The translations under genes were made by a program, and so were the position numbers. A stretch of DNA of 33,529 bases from an uncultured bacterium (GTDB lineage Bacteria > Cyanobacteriota > Vampirovibrionia > Gastranaerophilales > Gastranaerophilaceae): positions 1-33,529 of the forward strand of contig CASEDF010000019.1 in NCBI GenBank assembly GCA_949286705.1. The letters are read 5' to 3'. How positions within the stretch are numbered: position 1 is the stretch's first letter; every line of letters starts with the position of its first letter. Shown in pieces: positions 15,485 to 23,552 of the stretch. The notes under the pieces were generated by a model. It made no database searches and had not been told where the DNA came from. It saw only the letters and a list, made by a program, of their open reading frames with translations.

Positions 15485-17738
15485 AAAAATCATATTTCGG
15501 GATTTCAAACTTCTCGTTATTTGCGTCTTTATCGACAAATGCAAGATAATATTCCATGGCTTTTTCTTTTGTTGTGTCATAGAATTCCTGCGGAATGAAT
15601 TTTTTATGCAATTCGGTTCTGTCGCCTGAATAGTTGCCGAGGATTGAGGCATATTTTTCAATGTTGTGTTTGTCCAGTCCGCCGCCATAGGCTTTTGTTT
15701 TTGCGTCTGTACCTGAGGGTCGAATTTCAATATATTTGTCCGAGAATTCCATATAAGTCCCGTCGCCGACAAATTTTATTGATTTAAGATTTGAAAAATC
15801 AAGCTCTTTAAAAGCATCCGAGAGAATATTTTTGACGTCATCAAGAGTCAGGATGTTTTCTTTTATGCCCATTGCAAGAGCAAGGTAAAACAGGTCGTTT
15901 TTCGTCCTTAATTCTTCTCCTTTAACTTTTGCAAGTTTTAATTTTTCAATATCGGGTTCTGATTCGTTATAGTAAGCAATGTCAACTCTTGTATCAAAGC
16001 GTCCGATAATCTTATTTTCTTCAAAAACTTTGACAAGATATTCCGACATCGGAATATTGTCTTTTTCAAGTTTTGCAATCAAAGATGATGCCACAACAAT
16101 TGCCTCTGTCGCGCTTTTTTCTCTCATTGCAACGGCAAAACGTCCGTGCTGCGACTTAATTAAATCTTCGCAGCCCATAATCATTCCGCCGGATTCTTCT
16201 CCGCCGAATAAAAGCCTCGGGTTTGTGCCTAAATTAATACTGCTGCCGAATACATCATCAAGGATAACATCTTTTTCAGGATTGTTTTTGAGCTGCAGTT
16301 CAACTTTTTTCATTATGTTGGCAATTTCTTTGAACCCGACAGGAACATTTATGACTTTTACGCCGTTATTTTTTGCCCATTCGTCCCAGGAAAGCGCGGA
16401 CGCTGTTGTTTTTATCATAAATCTCGGGTGATTATCCCATAAATTTTGTGCTTTTAACTGTTTTGACCAGAAATCCGTAAGCATTAAAAATGCCTGATTT
16501 GCCGTAAATATTGTCAAAATTGTTTTGTCATTTAATTTTATATAGTCAATTCCGGCTTTTTCAAGTTCCGGAATGCGCGAAATATTTTCCGTCTGGGTGA
16601 TTGTCAGCCTGTCATGGTCGGGGTCGGTTATTAAAACGGCAGTTCCTTCCGGCATATCTTTTAATTTTTCTTCGTAATGCATTGTATTTATTACGGGGAA
16701 AAATTTTGTGCCGTCTGGCTTTTGCGCAATTACCGTCGCGTCAACCGAATAATCGTAGAACGCTTTTTCACCTTTCGGTGTTACATCGTATTTGCCTATT
16801 GAGTGGAAAAACGGATCTTCTTCCGTATTGAACCATACAAATTTATCCGAAATGCCAAGTTTTTTCAGAACTCTTGAAAGTGTTCTGAAAGCCGAGCCGC
16901 CTACATTTTCAATTACAATTTTGTCTTTTGTATTTTTTATCAAATTGAGGTTGATATCTTTTGCAACTCCTGATTTCAGATATTCAACGTAAAGGTTTAC
17001 ACCGTCCTCAAGTTCGGTCATGACTTTTTCGTCAATAAGCGGGTTGTCATCGCGTGCAATTTTGATTTCATAGGTGCCTTTTTGACGGGTTAATTCAAAA
17101 ATTTCTCTGATTTTATCCACAAATTCCATGGATTCTTCCGGCAAATACTGGCTGCCCTGAGAATTCAGGTCTTTTGTGGCATTTTTTACGGAAATCCCGT
17201 GGCTTGAGGTAATATATTCCCCGCCTAACAGATCAAGTTTAAATGCTAAAAATGATGCAAGCCAGATAGGAATTGTTTTTTTGCCTCCCGGAACAAGAGT
17301 TCTTATCCCCTGTGCTGCCTGAACGCGCGCTATTGCATCCAGATATAAATCAGAATTGTATCTGACTTCACGTCCCGCAATTTTTACGATTTTTTTATCA
17401 GGATATTTTTCTTTTGCAACAAGTGCTTTTGCTAATGTTGCAAGTACTATTCCGACTAAATTTATCGGAAAACGTGTGTCTTGCGGGTATAAAATGTTTT
17501 GCGGCCCTCTTATGCCGGCTGTGGAAACTTTTGCCTCTTTTTCGTAGTTTTCAAACCATTCTTCCAAATTCAGACCTTCAGGATTTGTTTTTTCGTCGTA
17601 TGGTTTTAAATGTTCTTTTTTTAGTGTAAAAATAAATTCATTCTTGTCGTTGAATGTCATTAATGCAAGCTCTTTTATATGCTGCGGTGTCTTTTCGTAA
17701 ACACTGTCAAACAGTTTTTCTTCAAGTATGTTCGTCAT
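15483..17738 (-). CDS. phosphoglucomutase/phosphomannomutase (alpha-D-phosphohexomutase)
   Basis: This enzyme interconverts hexose 1- and 6-phosphates via a phosphoserine, feeding glycogen and cell-envelope sugar synthesis. Motifs in order from the ATG at 17738: STAGIRG (about 72-78), the catalytic-serine loop TSSHGI (Ser179), metal loop DPDHDR (372-377), sugar loop GGEESGG (512-518) and phosphate loop RPSGTD (673-678). All four active-site loops are present, but the catalytic loop departs from the usual TASHNP. At 751 residues it is long for the family (450-600). The ATG at 17738 has SD GGGGAGAG seven bases upstream, so an earlier in-frame start at 17774 is rejected. Whether it prefers glucose or mannose phosphates cannot be told. 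Confidence 0.9.
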   Translation of the reverse strand: MTNILEEKLFDSVYEKTPQHIKELALMTFNDKNEFIFTLKKEHLKPYDEKTNPEGLNLEEWFENYEKEAKVSTAGIRGPQNILYPQDTRFPINLVGIVLATLAKALVAKEKYPDKKIVKIAGREVRYNSDLYLDAIARVQAAQGIRTLVPGGKKTIPIWLASFLAFKLDLLGGEYITSSHGISVKNATKDLNSQGSQYLPEESMEFVDKIREIFELTRQKGTYEIKIARDDNPLIDEKVMTELEDGVNLYVEYLKSGVAKDINLNLIKNTKDKIVIENVGGSAFRTLSRVLKKLGISDKFVWFNTEEDPFFHSIGKYDVTPKGEKAFYDYSVDATVIAQKPDGTKFFPVINTMHYEEKLKDMPEGTAVLITDPDHDRLTITQTENISRIPELEKAGIDYIKLNDKTILTIFTANQAFLMLTDFWSKQLKAQNLWDNHPRFMIKTTASALSWDEWAKNNGVKVINVPVGFKEIANIMKKVELQLKNNPEKDVILDDVFGSSINLGTNPRLLFGGEESGGMIMGCEDLIKSQHGRFAVAMREKSATEAIVVASSLIAKLEKDNIPMSEYLVKVFEENKIIGRFDTRVDIAYYNESEPDIEKLKLAKVKGEELRTKNDLFYLALAMGIKENILTLDDVKNILSDAFKELDFSNLKSIKFVGDGTYMEFSDKYIEIRPSGTDAKTKAYGGGLDKHNIEKYASILGNYSGDRTELHKKFIPQEFYDTTKEKAMEYYLAFVDKDANNEKFEIPKYDF

Positions 17739-17788
17739 AAATTTCTCTCCCCTTTTGATTATACTATAAAACATAATTTTATGTCCAT

Positions 17789-17817
17789 TTGCTAAAATAA
17801 CTCTTTTTATGTATAAT
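17789..17817 (+). promoter_or_regulatory. promoter of the plsC pair
   Basis: The -35 TTGCTA (17789-17794), 17-base spacer and -10 TATAAT (17812-17817) give a short leader with the SD CGGGAG before ATG 17837. It faces away from the phosphohexomutase gene. Confidence 0.7.
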
Positions 17818-17836
17818 TTTGTCGGGAGTTATAATA

Positions 17837-18508
17837 ATGACTTTAACTAAAGAAAAAAAGAAAAAAGAGAGAAGAAGCTACAGCAAGCGCGAAGCTTCAG
17901 AATATAATTTGTTCAGAAAAATATTTCTTATTCTTGTAACTAAAATCGGTTACATGATTAGATTCAAACTTGTTTACCGTTTGAAGGTTTACGGAAAAGA
18001 AAATATTCCGAAAGACAATAATTACATTGTCGCGGCAAATCATTTATCAACGCTTGATCCTCCGCTTGTTGCCGCGATTATGCCGAGACCTGTTTGTTTT
18101 ATGGCGAAACAGGAACTGTTTGAAATAAAATTTTTGCGCTGGTGGCTCGATTGGCTGGGTGCTTTTGCGGTGAATAGAGAACACTTAGGCGCCTCGACCA
18201 TAAAGACTGCTAAATCTATTAAGCAGACTGAATGGGTTTTAGGCTTATTCCCTCAAGGTACAAGATGTGAACCCGGTGAAATCAGAGATATTACAAAAGG
18301 CTTTGCAAGCCTTGCAAAGGTTACAAAATGCGGGATTCTGCCTGTGGGAATCACCGGTACAAATGAGGTTAAGCGCTGGCCGTTTACCGGAAATATTGTC
18401 GCACGTATCGGTAAAATTATTCCGTATAATGACAATTTGGATTTGATGGTCGAACAGTGGATAAAGTCAATTGAAGAATTGACCGGTTTCAAGTATGTTG
18501 AAGATTAG
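17837..18508 (+). CDS. plsC: 1-acylglycerol-3-phosphate acyltransferase, copy 1
   Basis: PlsC-type enzymes acylate lysophosphatidic acid at the membrane to make phosphatidic acid. Seen: a Lys/Arg-rich N-terminus, a hydrophobic segment (about 24-40), acyltransferase motif I NHLSTLDP, motif II around GAFAVNRE, motif III FPQGTR (FPEGTR in most members) and motif IV LPVGITGT. Length is 223 residues. I start at ATG 17837 (SD CGGGAG, about 9 bases upstream) and not the TTG at 17819. A second, diverged copy follows after 10 bases; the two are about as long and align throughout, so they come from a tandem duplication. The substrate position (sn-2) is inferred from the family. Confidence 0.9.
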   Translation: MTLTKEKKKKERRSYSKREASEYNLFRKIFLILVTKIGYMIRFKLVYRLKVYGKENIPKDNNYIVAANHLSTLDPPLVAAIMPRPVCFMAKQELFEIKFLRWWLDWLGAFAVNREHLGASTIKTAKSIKQTEWVLGLFPQGTRCEPGEIRDITKGFASLAKVTKCGILPVGITGTNEVKRWPFTGNIVARIGKIIPYNDNLDLMVEQWIKSIEELTGFKYVED

Positions 18509-18518
18509 GAGTTAAGAA

Positions 18519-19211
18519 ATGAAAGAAAGAAATTACAACAGACGCTATGCAAAAGAGTACAACTGGTTCCGCTCGTTGTTCTATCTGTCTTTTTTGAATA
18601 TAGTTGTTGATAATTTTTTAAGAATTTTTTATGATTATAAAGTCTACGGCCGTGAAAATCTGCCTAAAGATAACGGCAAATATATTTATGCCGCAAACCA
18701 TGTTTCAAATTTTGATCCTCCGATAGTTTCTTTTGCGACAAGAAAACTTATTGCATTTATGGCAAAAGAGGAGCTTTTTGAACCTACTGATAAGCGCCAA
18801 TGGCTTGTAAAACGTCTGGGAGCGTTTGCGGTCAATAGAACCAAACCCGAAATCGCAACATTTAAAACGGTTCGTGATATCTTCACAACAAAATGGTCAC
18901 TGGGGGTTTTTCCGCAGGGCGGGACAAATCCTTACGGAAAACTCGAAGGAATTAAAAAAGGTTTTGCGGTTATTGCTAAAAATGCAAAAGCCGATATTGT
19001 CCCTGTTGCAATCGCTGAATTTACAGGCTATCCGAAATTAAAACCCTTTACAAGACGTAAATTTAGAATTTATATTGGAAAACCTATATCATATAAATTA
19101 TCAGAAGATGAAATAATTTATGAATGGTGCAAATATATATCGGAACATGCTGACTATGAAAATTGTGCCAAACCGCCTGAAAGCTTGGAAAAAGATAAAG
19201 TATTGAAATAA
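18519..19211 (+). CDS. PlsC-like acyltransferase, diverged copy 2
   Basis: This paralogue of the preceding PlsC has 230 residues. The N-terminal pattern NYNRRYAKEYNWFRSLFYL mirrors copy 1. Motif I is NHVSNFDP with catalytic His and Asp kept, and motif II GAFAVNRT is kept. Motif III reads FPQGGTN where copy 1 has FPQGTR: a Gly insertion/shift removes the Arg expected to bind the glycerol phosphate. Motif IV is VPVAIAEF. The ATG has SD TAGGAG. The changed motif III suggests a different acceptor, or reduced activity. The gene is co-transcribed with copy 1. Its stop is just upstream of the SD of pilin locus 3, so pilin 3 may be read from the same transcript; no separate promoter is obvious. Confidence 0.88.
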   Translation: MKERNYNRRYAKEYNWFRSLFYLSFLNIVVDNFLRIFYDYKVYGRENLPKDNGKYIYAANHVSNFDPPIVSFATRKLIAFMAKEELFEPTDKRQWLVKRLGAFAVNRTKPEIATFKTVRDIFTTKWSLGVFPQGGTNPYGKLEGIKKGFAVIAKNAKADIVPVAIAEFTGYPKLKPFTRRKFRIYIGKPISYKLSEDEIIYEWCKYISEHADYENCAKPPESLEKDKVLK

Positions 19212-19272
19212 AAGGAGAAAAGCTGCCATGAAAGAATTTTGCACAAGAAACGGGGGGGGGCGTCTCCTCTAA
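19212..19272 (+). promoter_or_regulatory. poly-G translational switch, pilin locus 3 (9 G, off frame)
   Basis: SD AAGGAG (19212-19217), ATG 19228 and eight codons lead to nine G (19252-19260). As sequenced the frame reads MKEFCTRNGGGRLL and stops at TAA 19270-19272. The two-G-longer frame stops at a TAG six codons later. One more G gives GGGASPLTSNSNGFGD... and runs to 20423 (398 residues). TCTCCT (19263-19268) complements AGGAGA (19213-19218). The pairing is kept although the flanking bases differ from loci 1 and 2. Confidence 0.8.
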
Positions 19273-20423
19273 CTAGTAATAGCAATGGTTTTGGAGATTA
19301 TGGAACCCCTCTACCTTTGGGAGAGGGTGGCTCGAAGTGCCGGGTGAGGGTTTGTCATAGCGAGGTGCCAAATGCACGAAATCATGTAATACAATATTCG
19401 TGTAATGTACTACCAACACCTAATGTGTTGTCCTGCCTCAGACAGTGTCATTGCGAGGGAGCGAAGCGACCGTCGCAATCGCAAAGTTGTCTAATAAAAA
19501 AAGAGATCCTGAACCGAGTTCAGGATGACAGAAATAATGGGATTACTACGTCGGACATACGTCCTCCTCGTAATGACTTGGATAGTTGTACCCAAATTGT
19601 GAAAAATGATATCGTGCCTTTGGCACCTCGTAATGACAGTAAAGAACTTAACGACTTTAAAAAGAAAGCTGCCTTCACTTTGGCCGAAGTGTTAATAACC
19701 CTTGGAATAATCGGAGTAGTTGCGGCACTGACAATACCGACATTGATAAACAATTATCAAAAAAAGGTATTAAAAACGCAATTTATGAAAAAATATGCAG
19801 AGATATCGCAGTCAGTATTATTGGCCAAAAGTGAAACAAACGGAAATTTTAAGTCGTATTGTATACAATATGATGGAAATAGCTATTATAATACAGAAGA
19901 GTGCAAGGCAATGTTTGACAAATATTTTAAAGTGGTTGACCGCTGTAAATACAAAGGTGATGTATTAACTTATAACAAAAAACTTGCGGCTCATGTTGAT
20001 ATTGGTGCTTTAGCAAAACCTACCAAACTTCTTTCTGACGGTAGTTGCTATGATATAAAAATAAATTCTAGGCAGCTTGGCTTTGTATTTGATATGAACG
20101 GACCGGATAAGGGACCAAATGCGTTAGGACATGATATATTTTCCTTCCATGTGGATGAAAATGATTACTTGCAGCCGGTTAAACAGACTGCAACATATAC
20201 AGAGGATGAAATAATTGCAGACATGGAAGATTGTGAAGAAAAATATGGTGGTACACCGGGAAATTCTTTAGCGGCATGTTTGTCTGCACTCAGACAAAAA
20301 GGATACCCGTGCAATAAGGCCTCAACGCAGCAGGGGAACGGACTGGGTTGTTCATGGTTTGCCTTGCATGATGTTTGTCCTGATGATGAGACAAAAGGTT
20401 ATTGGGATTGTTTGCCTAAATAA
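19239..20423 (+). CDS. type IV pilin-like protein 3 with long repeat-derived leader
   Basis: The pilin part begins at FKKKAAFTLAEVLITLGIIG, about 145 codons into this frame; it continues VVAALTIPTLINNYQKK and has a Cys-rich globular domain with LLSDGSCYDIKI and DMNGPDKGPNALGHDIF. Upstream the frame is open back through the G tract, with no ATG between the tract and the signal; only a TTG at 19239, lacking an SD, is nominally available. The likely real start is ATG 19228, reachable with a tenth G (398 residues). The leader translates palindromic repeats (for example CHCEGAKRPSQS), which is unusual for a prepilin, whose leader is normally 5-30 residues. Cleavage before Phe would discard the leader. 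It ends at a strong terminator. Confidence 0.82.
   Translation: MHKKRGGASPLTSNSNGFGDYGTPLPLGEGGSKCRVRVCHSEVPNARNHVIQYSCNVLPTPNVLSCLRQCHCEGAKRPSQSQSCLIKKEILNRVQDDRNNGITTSDIRPPRNDLDSCTQIVKNDIVPLAPRNDSKELNDFKKKAAFTLAEVLITLGIIGVVAALTIPTLINNYQKKVLKTQFMKKYAEISQSVLLAKSETNGNFKSYCIQYDGNSYYNTEECKAMFDKYFKVVDRCKYKGDVLTYNKKLAAHVDIGALAKPTKLLSDGSCYDIKINSRQLGFVFDMNGPDKGPNALGHDIFSFHVDENDYLQPVKQTATYTEDEIIADMEDCEEKYGGTPGNSLAACLSALRQKGYPCNKASTQQGNGLGCSWFALHDVCPDDETKGYWDCLPK
19308..19577 (+). repeat. palindromic and dispersed repeats inside the pilin 3 leader
   Basis: The units seen are a CTCTACC...GAGAGGGTG...GGTGAGGG block (about 19310-19349), a TTGCGAGGGAGCGAAGCGAC unit (19449-19484) and GAGATCCTGAACC...TTCAGGATGAC (19503-19529), with CCTCGTAATGAC repeated at about 19566-19577 and near 19627. 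Related units occur in loci 2 and 4 and in the 30.6-31.1 kb repeat region. All are read through without a stop in the pilin frame. Confidence 0.75.
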
Positions 20424-20425
20424 TG

Positions 20426-20455
20426 AAGAAGTCCTCTTTTTGAAGAGGACTTCTT
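20426..20455 (+). terminator. Rho-independent terminator after pilin 3
   Basis: A perfect 13-bp stem (20426-20438 with 20443-20455) with a 4-base TTTG loop is followed by a T-rich run. It closes the plsC-plsC-pilin 3 unit and may also serve the convergent gene ending at 20492. Confidence 0.88.
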
Positions 20456-20491
20456 TTTCTATTTAAAGAAAGGAATTCGGTTTATGGTTAA

Positions 20492-21655
20492 TTAGATTTG
20501 ATTTAACTTATCAAGAGCTGCTGTTGCTGCTTCTTGTACCCCTTTGTCCTGATCGTTCTTAGCGATCGTGAACAGTGTTGTTAAATCTTTTTTGTATTCG
20601 GGGTTTTGGATATAGCTTAATGCTTCAATTGCTGATGTTCTAACCATCGGGTTCGGGTTGTCTTTTAATTGATCAACAATTGTCATTGCAGCCGGTAATT
20701 CCGTCAATGGAACTGTTGTACCGGTTAGTTTTTGTACTTCATCAGCGTATAATTTTTCTAAGATTGCTGATGTGAACATTGCATAGCTTTTATTTCTTTC
20801 AGCTTGTTCCATCGGAGTTATTGTTGTTGCTAATGCTTTTTCCTGATCTGAAATCTGCTGACCTGACATTAATTTTTGTCTTGCAGTAATTTGTTCCTGT
20901 GTCGGACCTGCCAGTTTGCTTGAATCTGTATTAATTATGTTTGTCAAAGCATCTATAATTTTTGAATCTAATAGTTCAGTTGCTTTTGCCTTTTGGGTTT
21001 CATCATTTACCATATTGGCAATTTCTTCCATTGTGTTTGCCTGAACTTCAAAATCAGGGTCGTTCAATTTCGCGATAAAACCGTTTAAGTCAACCTGCGG
21101 TGCTGCTTCTACAGGGGGGACAACTTCTACTTTAGGCGCTTCTGCCGGAGCTGCCGGATTCATTTGAGGTGCAGTTGCAACAGGTGCCGGCTGCGGTGCC
21201 TGATTAATATTTACCTGTTGCGGAGCCGGTTGAACGGTTGCGGCTGCGGCAGCTGCTGCTTGTGCTACCTGCGGTGCAGGTACTGCCGGACACGGAGGGC
21301 ACGGCTGGCATGCTACAGGTTGTGCTGCGGGCTGTTGAGCTACAGGCTGTTGGACAACCGGCTGCTGAACTGCTGCTGTTGCATTTGCTGTAGCGTTAGC
21401 TGAAGCGTTAACATTTACAGGTTGTACTGCCGGTTGATAATATGGTTGTGCATTGTTTACCTGCGGGTAATCATATAATTGTGTCTGCGGGTATGTATAA
21501 TACGGCGCAGTTACAGGTGCATATTGTGAATTGTATTGAGGCTGCTGTACAGGGCATGTTGTATTGCCTACTGTCGGATTGTGAATATCAATTTTTACAG
21601 CATTGTAGTTCGGCTGAGGTAATTGATAATTGGGTAAAGTTGGAACTTGTAACAT
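20492..21655 (-). CDS. Pro/Gln/Ala-rich protein with C-terminal HEAT-like repeats
   Basis: No named family is recognised. Residues 1-75 are Tyr/Pro/Gln-rich. About 75-190 is low complexity (VQQPVVQQPVAQQPAAQP, CQPCPPCP and a run of seven Ala). From about 190 a helical domain follows: FIAKLNDPDFEVQANTMEEI near its start and, at the end, NPNPMVRTSAIEALSYIQ and DQDKGVQEAATAALDKL, which fit HEAT-type helical repeats used in protein binding. There is no signal peptide. I start at ATG 21655 (SD AAAGGAAG), six codons inside the longest frame. It is a monocistronic gene between two plus-strand units. A scaffold role is plausible. The low-complexity part is conspicuously more GC-rich than its neighbours because of Pro/Ala codons. 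Confidence 0.82.
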   Translation of the reverse strand: MLQVPTLPNYQLPQPNYNAVKIDIHNPTVGNTTCPVQQPQYNSQYAPVTAPYYTYPQTQLYDYPQVNNAQPYYQPAVQPVNVNASANATANATAAVQQPVVQQPVAQQPAAQPVACQPCPPCPAVPAPQVAQAAAAAAATVQPAPQQVNINQAPQPAPVATAPQMNPAAPAEAPKVEVVPPVEAAPQVDLNGFIAKLNDPDFEVQANTMEEIANMVNDETQKAKATELLDSKIIDALTNIINTDSSKLAGPTQEQITARQKLMSGQQISDQEKALATTITPMEQAERNKSYAMFTSAILEKLYADEVQKLTGTTVPLTELPAAMTIVDQLKDNPNPMVRTSAIEALSYIQNPEYKKDLTTLFTIAKNDQDKGVQEAATAALDKLNQI

Positions 21656-21854
21656 TAGTAAACTTCCTTTCAATAAATATTGTCATATTTCTATTCTACC
21701 GTTTAAATGCTCCTCAAGAAATTTAATTGCCCAAATTCGTGGATTTTTTAATAAAACTTAACAATAAAATTTTAAAATGCATATATTAAGGGCATTTCAG
21801 CGATATTTAGATTGTAAATATTGAGTTAAATTATTACAATTGGTAATTTGTTTA

Positions 21855-21863
21855 TGATATAAT
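21855..21863 (+). promoter_or_regulatory. extended -10 promoter of the transketolase-ftsEX unit
   Basis: TGATATAAT is a consensus extended -10, the same form as at deoC. The -35 is weak (TTACAA at 21834-21839). The 5' UTR would be about 50 bases to ATG 21922. Confidence 0.6.
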
Positions 21864-21921
21864 GTTCTTAAAGAGGCTGTGTTATGCCTCAAATACAGTG
21901 ACAGACTTGTATGGGGATATA

Positions 21922-22875
21922 ATGAAAGTAGATAAAAATAACAAAAAATCTATTCGTTCAGCTTTTGGTAATGCATTAGCTGAAATAGGCGAAATTAATT
22001 CTAAAATTGTAGTCATGGATGCGGATTTGTCATGCTCTACTCAAACTCAAATATTTGGAAAAAAGTTTCCGGATAGATTTTTTGATTGCGGTATCGCAGA
22101 ACAGGATATGATTGCAACGGCAGCAGGTTTGGCGTCAGAAGGTAAAATTCCTTTTGTTTCAAGTTTTGCAATGTTTGTAACCGGCAGGACGTATGATCAA
22201 ATCAGAAATTCGGTTTGTTATCCGGAATTTAATGTTAAAATTGTCGGGACACACGGCGGGATTACGGTAGGGGAAGACGGAGCGAGCCATCAGGCATTGG
22301 AAGATGTGGCTTTGATGCGTAATATCCCTCACATGACGGTAATTGTACCGGCAGATTCTAAAGAATGCGAAGAAGTTATTAAATATGCGGCTTTGCATGA
22401 CGGTCCTATGTATATAAGAATTTCAAGAAGTAACGTGCCGGTAATTTTTGGTGAAGATTATCATTTTAATATACATAAAGCTATTGTATTAGAAGAAGGG
22501 CATGATGTTTCTGTTTTTACAAACGGTGAAACTCTGGCTGAAACATTAGGCGCAGCCGAAATTCTTAAATCCGAAGGTATATCGGTTGAGGTTATTCATG
22601 TTCCGGTTGTGAAACCTCTGGATATTGATACAGTTATTACCAGTGTTAAGAAAACAAATTATGCAATTACCGTTGAAAATCATTCTGTTATCGGCGGTTT
22701 AGGGTCTGCGATTTGTGAAGCTTTGTGCGGATATTATCCCTCAAAAGTCTACAGAATAGGTATCCATGATGAGTTCGGACAAAGCGGTGAAGCAGGTGAG
22801 CTTTTGGAATACTACGGGCTTACTTCCGAAACCCTTGCTAAAAGAATTAAATCAAAGTTAAAGGATGAGAAATAA
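21922..22875 (+). CDS. transketolase, C-terminal subunit
   Basis: This is the pyrimidine-binding plus C-terminal half of a split transketolase, which moves two-carbon units in the pentose phosphate pathway and needs the N-terminal (diphosphate-binding) subunit. Seen: VVMDADLSCSTQT, the TPP-activating Glu in GIAEQDMIATAAGLA, HGGITVGEDGASHQALED, IPHMTVIVPAD, MYIRISRS, and C-terminal VENHSVIGGLGSA and DEFGQSGE. Length is 317 residues from ATG 21922 (weak SD GGGGA). No N-terminal subunit gene lies in the window, so it must be elsewhere. DXS-like annotation is possible but the motifs fit transketolase better. The stop overlaps the ftsE ATG by one base, so this metabolic gene leads the ftsEX operon. 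Confidence 0.92.
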   Translation: MKVDKNNKKSIRSAFGNALAEIGEINSKIVVMDADLSCSTQTQIFGKKFPDRFFDCGIAEQDMIATAAGLASEGKIPFVSSFAMFVTGRTYDQIRNSVCYPEFNVKIVGTHGGITVGEDGASHQALEDVALMRNIPHMTVIVPADSKECEEVIKYAALHDGPMYIRISRSNVPVIFGEDYHFNIHKAIVLEEGHDVSVFTNGETLAETLGAAEILKSEGISVEVIHVPVVKPLDIDTVITSVKKTNYAITVENHSVIGGLGSAICEALCGYYPSKVYRIGIHDEFGQSGEAGELLEYYGLTSETLAKRIKSKLKDEK

Positions 22876-23552
22876 TGATTCAATTTCGTTCAGTTACAAA
22901 AAAATATGATAATGACCATTATGCTTTAAAAAATGTCAATCTTGATATTTTATCAGGTGAATTCGTATTTATAGTCGGAGCGTCAGGTGCGGGAAAATCA
23001 ACCTTGATGAAGCTTTTATACAGTGAAGAAAAACCTACAAGCGGCACTGTTACTATCGGCGGAATTAATGTTGCGAATCTTTCAAATGACAGAATTCCGA
23101 ATTTAAGACGCTGCATGGGAATTGTTTTTCAGGATTATAAATTATTGCAGAACCATACGGTTTTCGATAATGTTGCGTATGTTATCAGAACCCTCGGGAT
23201 AAGTTCCCGTGAAATCAACGCGCGTGTTTCAGGCGCATTAAAAATTGTAGGGCTTTACGATAAAAAGCATGCCAAACCGTCGGAACTTTCAGGCGGCGAA
23301 CAGCAAAGAGTCGGGATTGCCCGCGCAATTGTTAACGGACCGCCGCTTTTGATTGCGGATGAACCTACGGGAAATTTGGATCCGAAAAACTCTATGGAAA
23401 TCATGCAGATTTTGGATCAGATTAATCAAAGAGGAATTACTGTTATTGTATCTACCCATGATAATGCTATGGTGGATTATTTCAGAAAACGCGTAATTAC
23501 ACTTGACAATGGCGAAATTGTCAGAGATATTCAGGCAGGTACTTATGAATAG
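22875..23552 (+). CDS. ftsE: cell division ATP-binding protein FtsE
   Basis: This ABC ATPase works with FtsX to control peptidoglycan hydrolases at the septum. Seen: Walker A GASGAGKST (about 35-43), Q-loop VFQDYKLL with the FtsE-typical HTVFDNVAYVIRTLG after it, signature LSGGEQQR (about 138-145), Walker B LLIADEPTGNLDP (about 158-170) and H-loop STHD. Length is 225 residues, standard. The ATG overlaps the transketolase stop, and the 3' end overlaps ftsX by eight bases. The combination with ftsX fixes the assignment over other short ABC ATPases such as LolD. Confidence 0.96.
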   Translation: MIQFRSVTKKYDNDHYALKNVNLDILSGEFVFIVGASGAGKSTLMKLLYSEEKPTSGTVTIGGINVANLSNDRIPNLRRCMGIVFQDYKLLQNHTVFDNVAYVIRTLGISSREINARVSGALKIVGLYDKKHAKPSELSGGEQQRVGIARAIVNGPPLLIADEPTGNLDPKNSMEIMQILDQINQRGITVIVSTHDNAMVDYFRKRVITLDNGEIVRDIQAGTYE

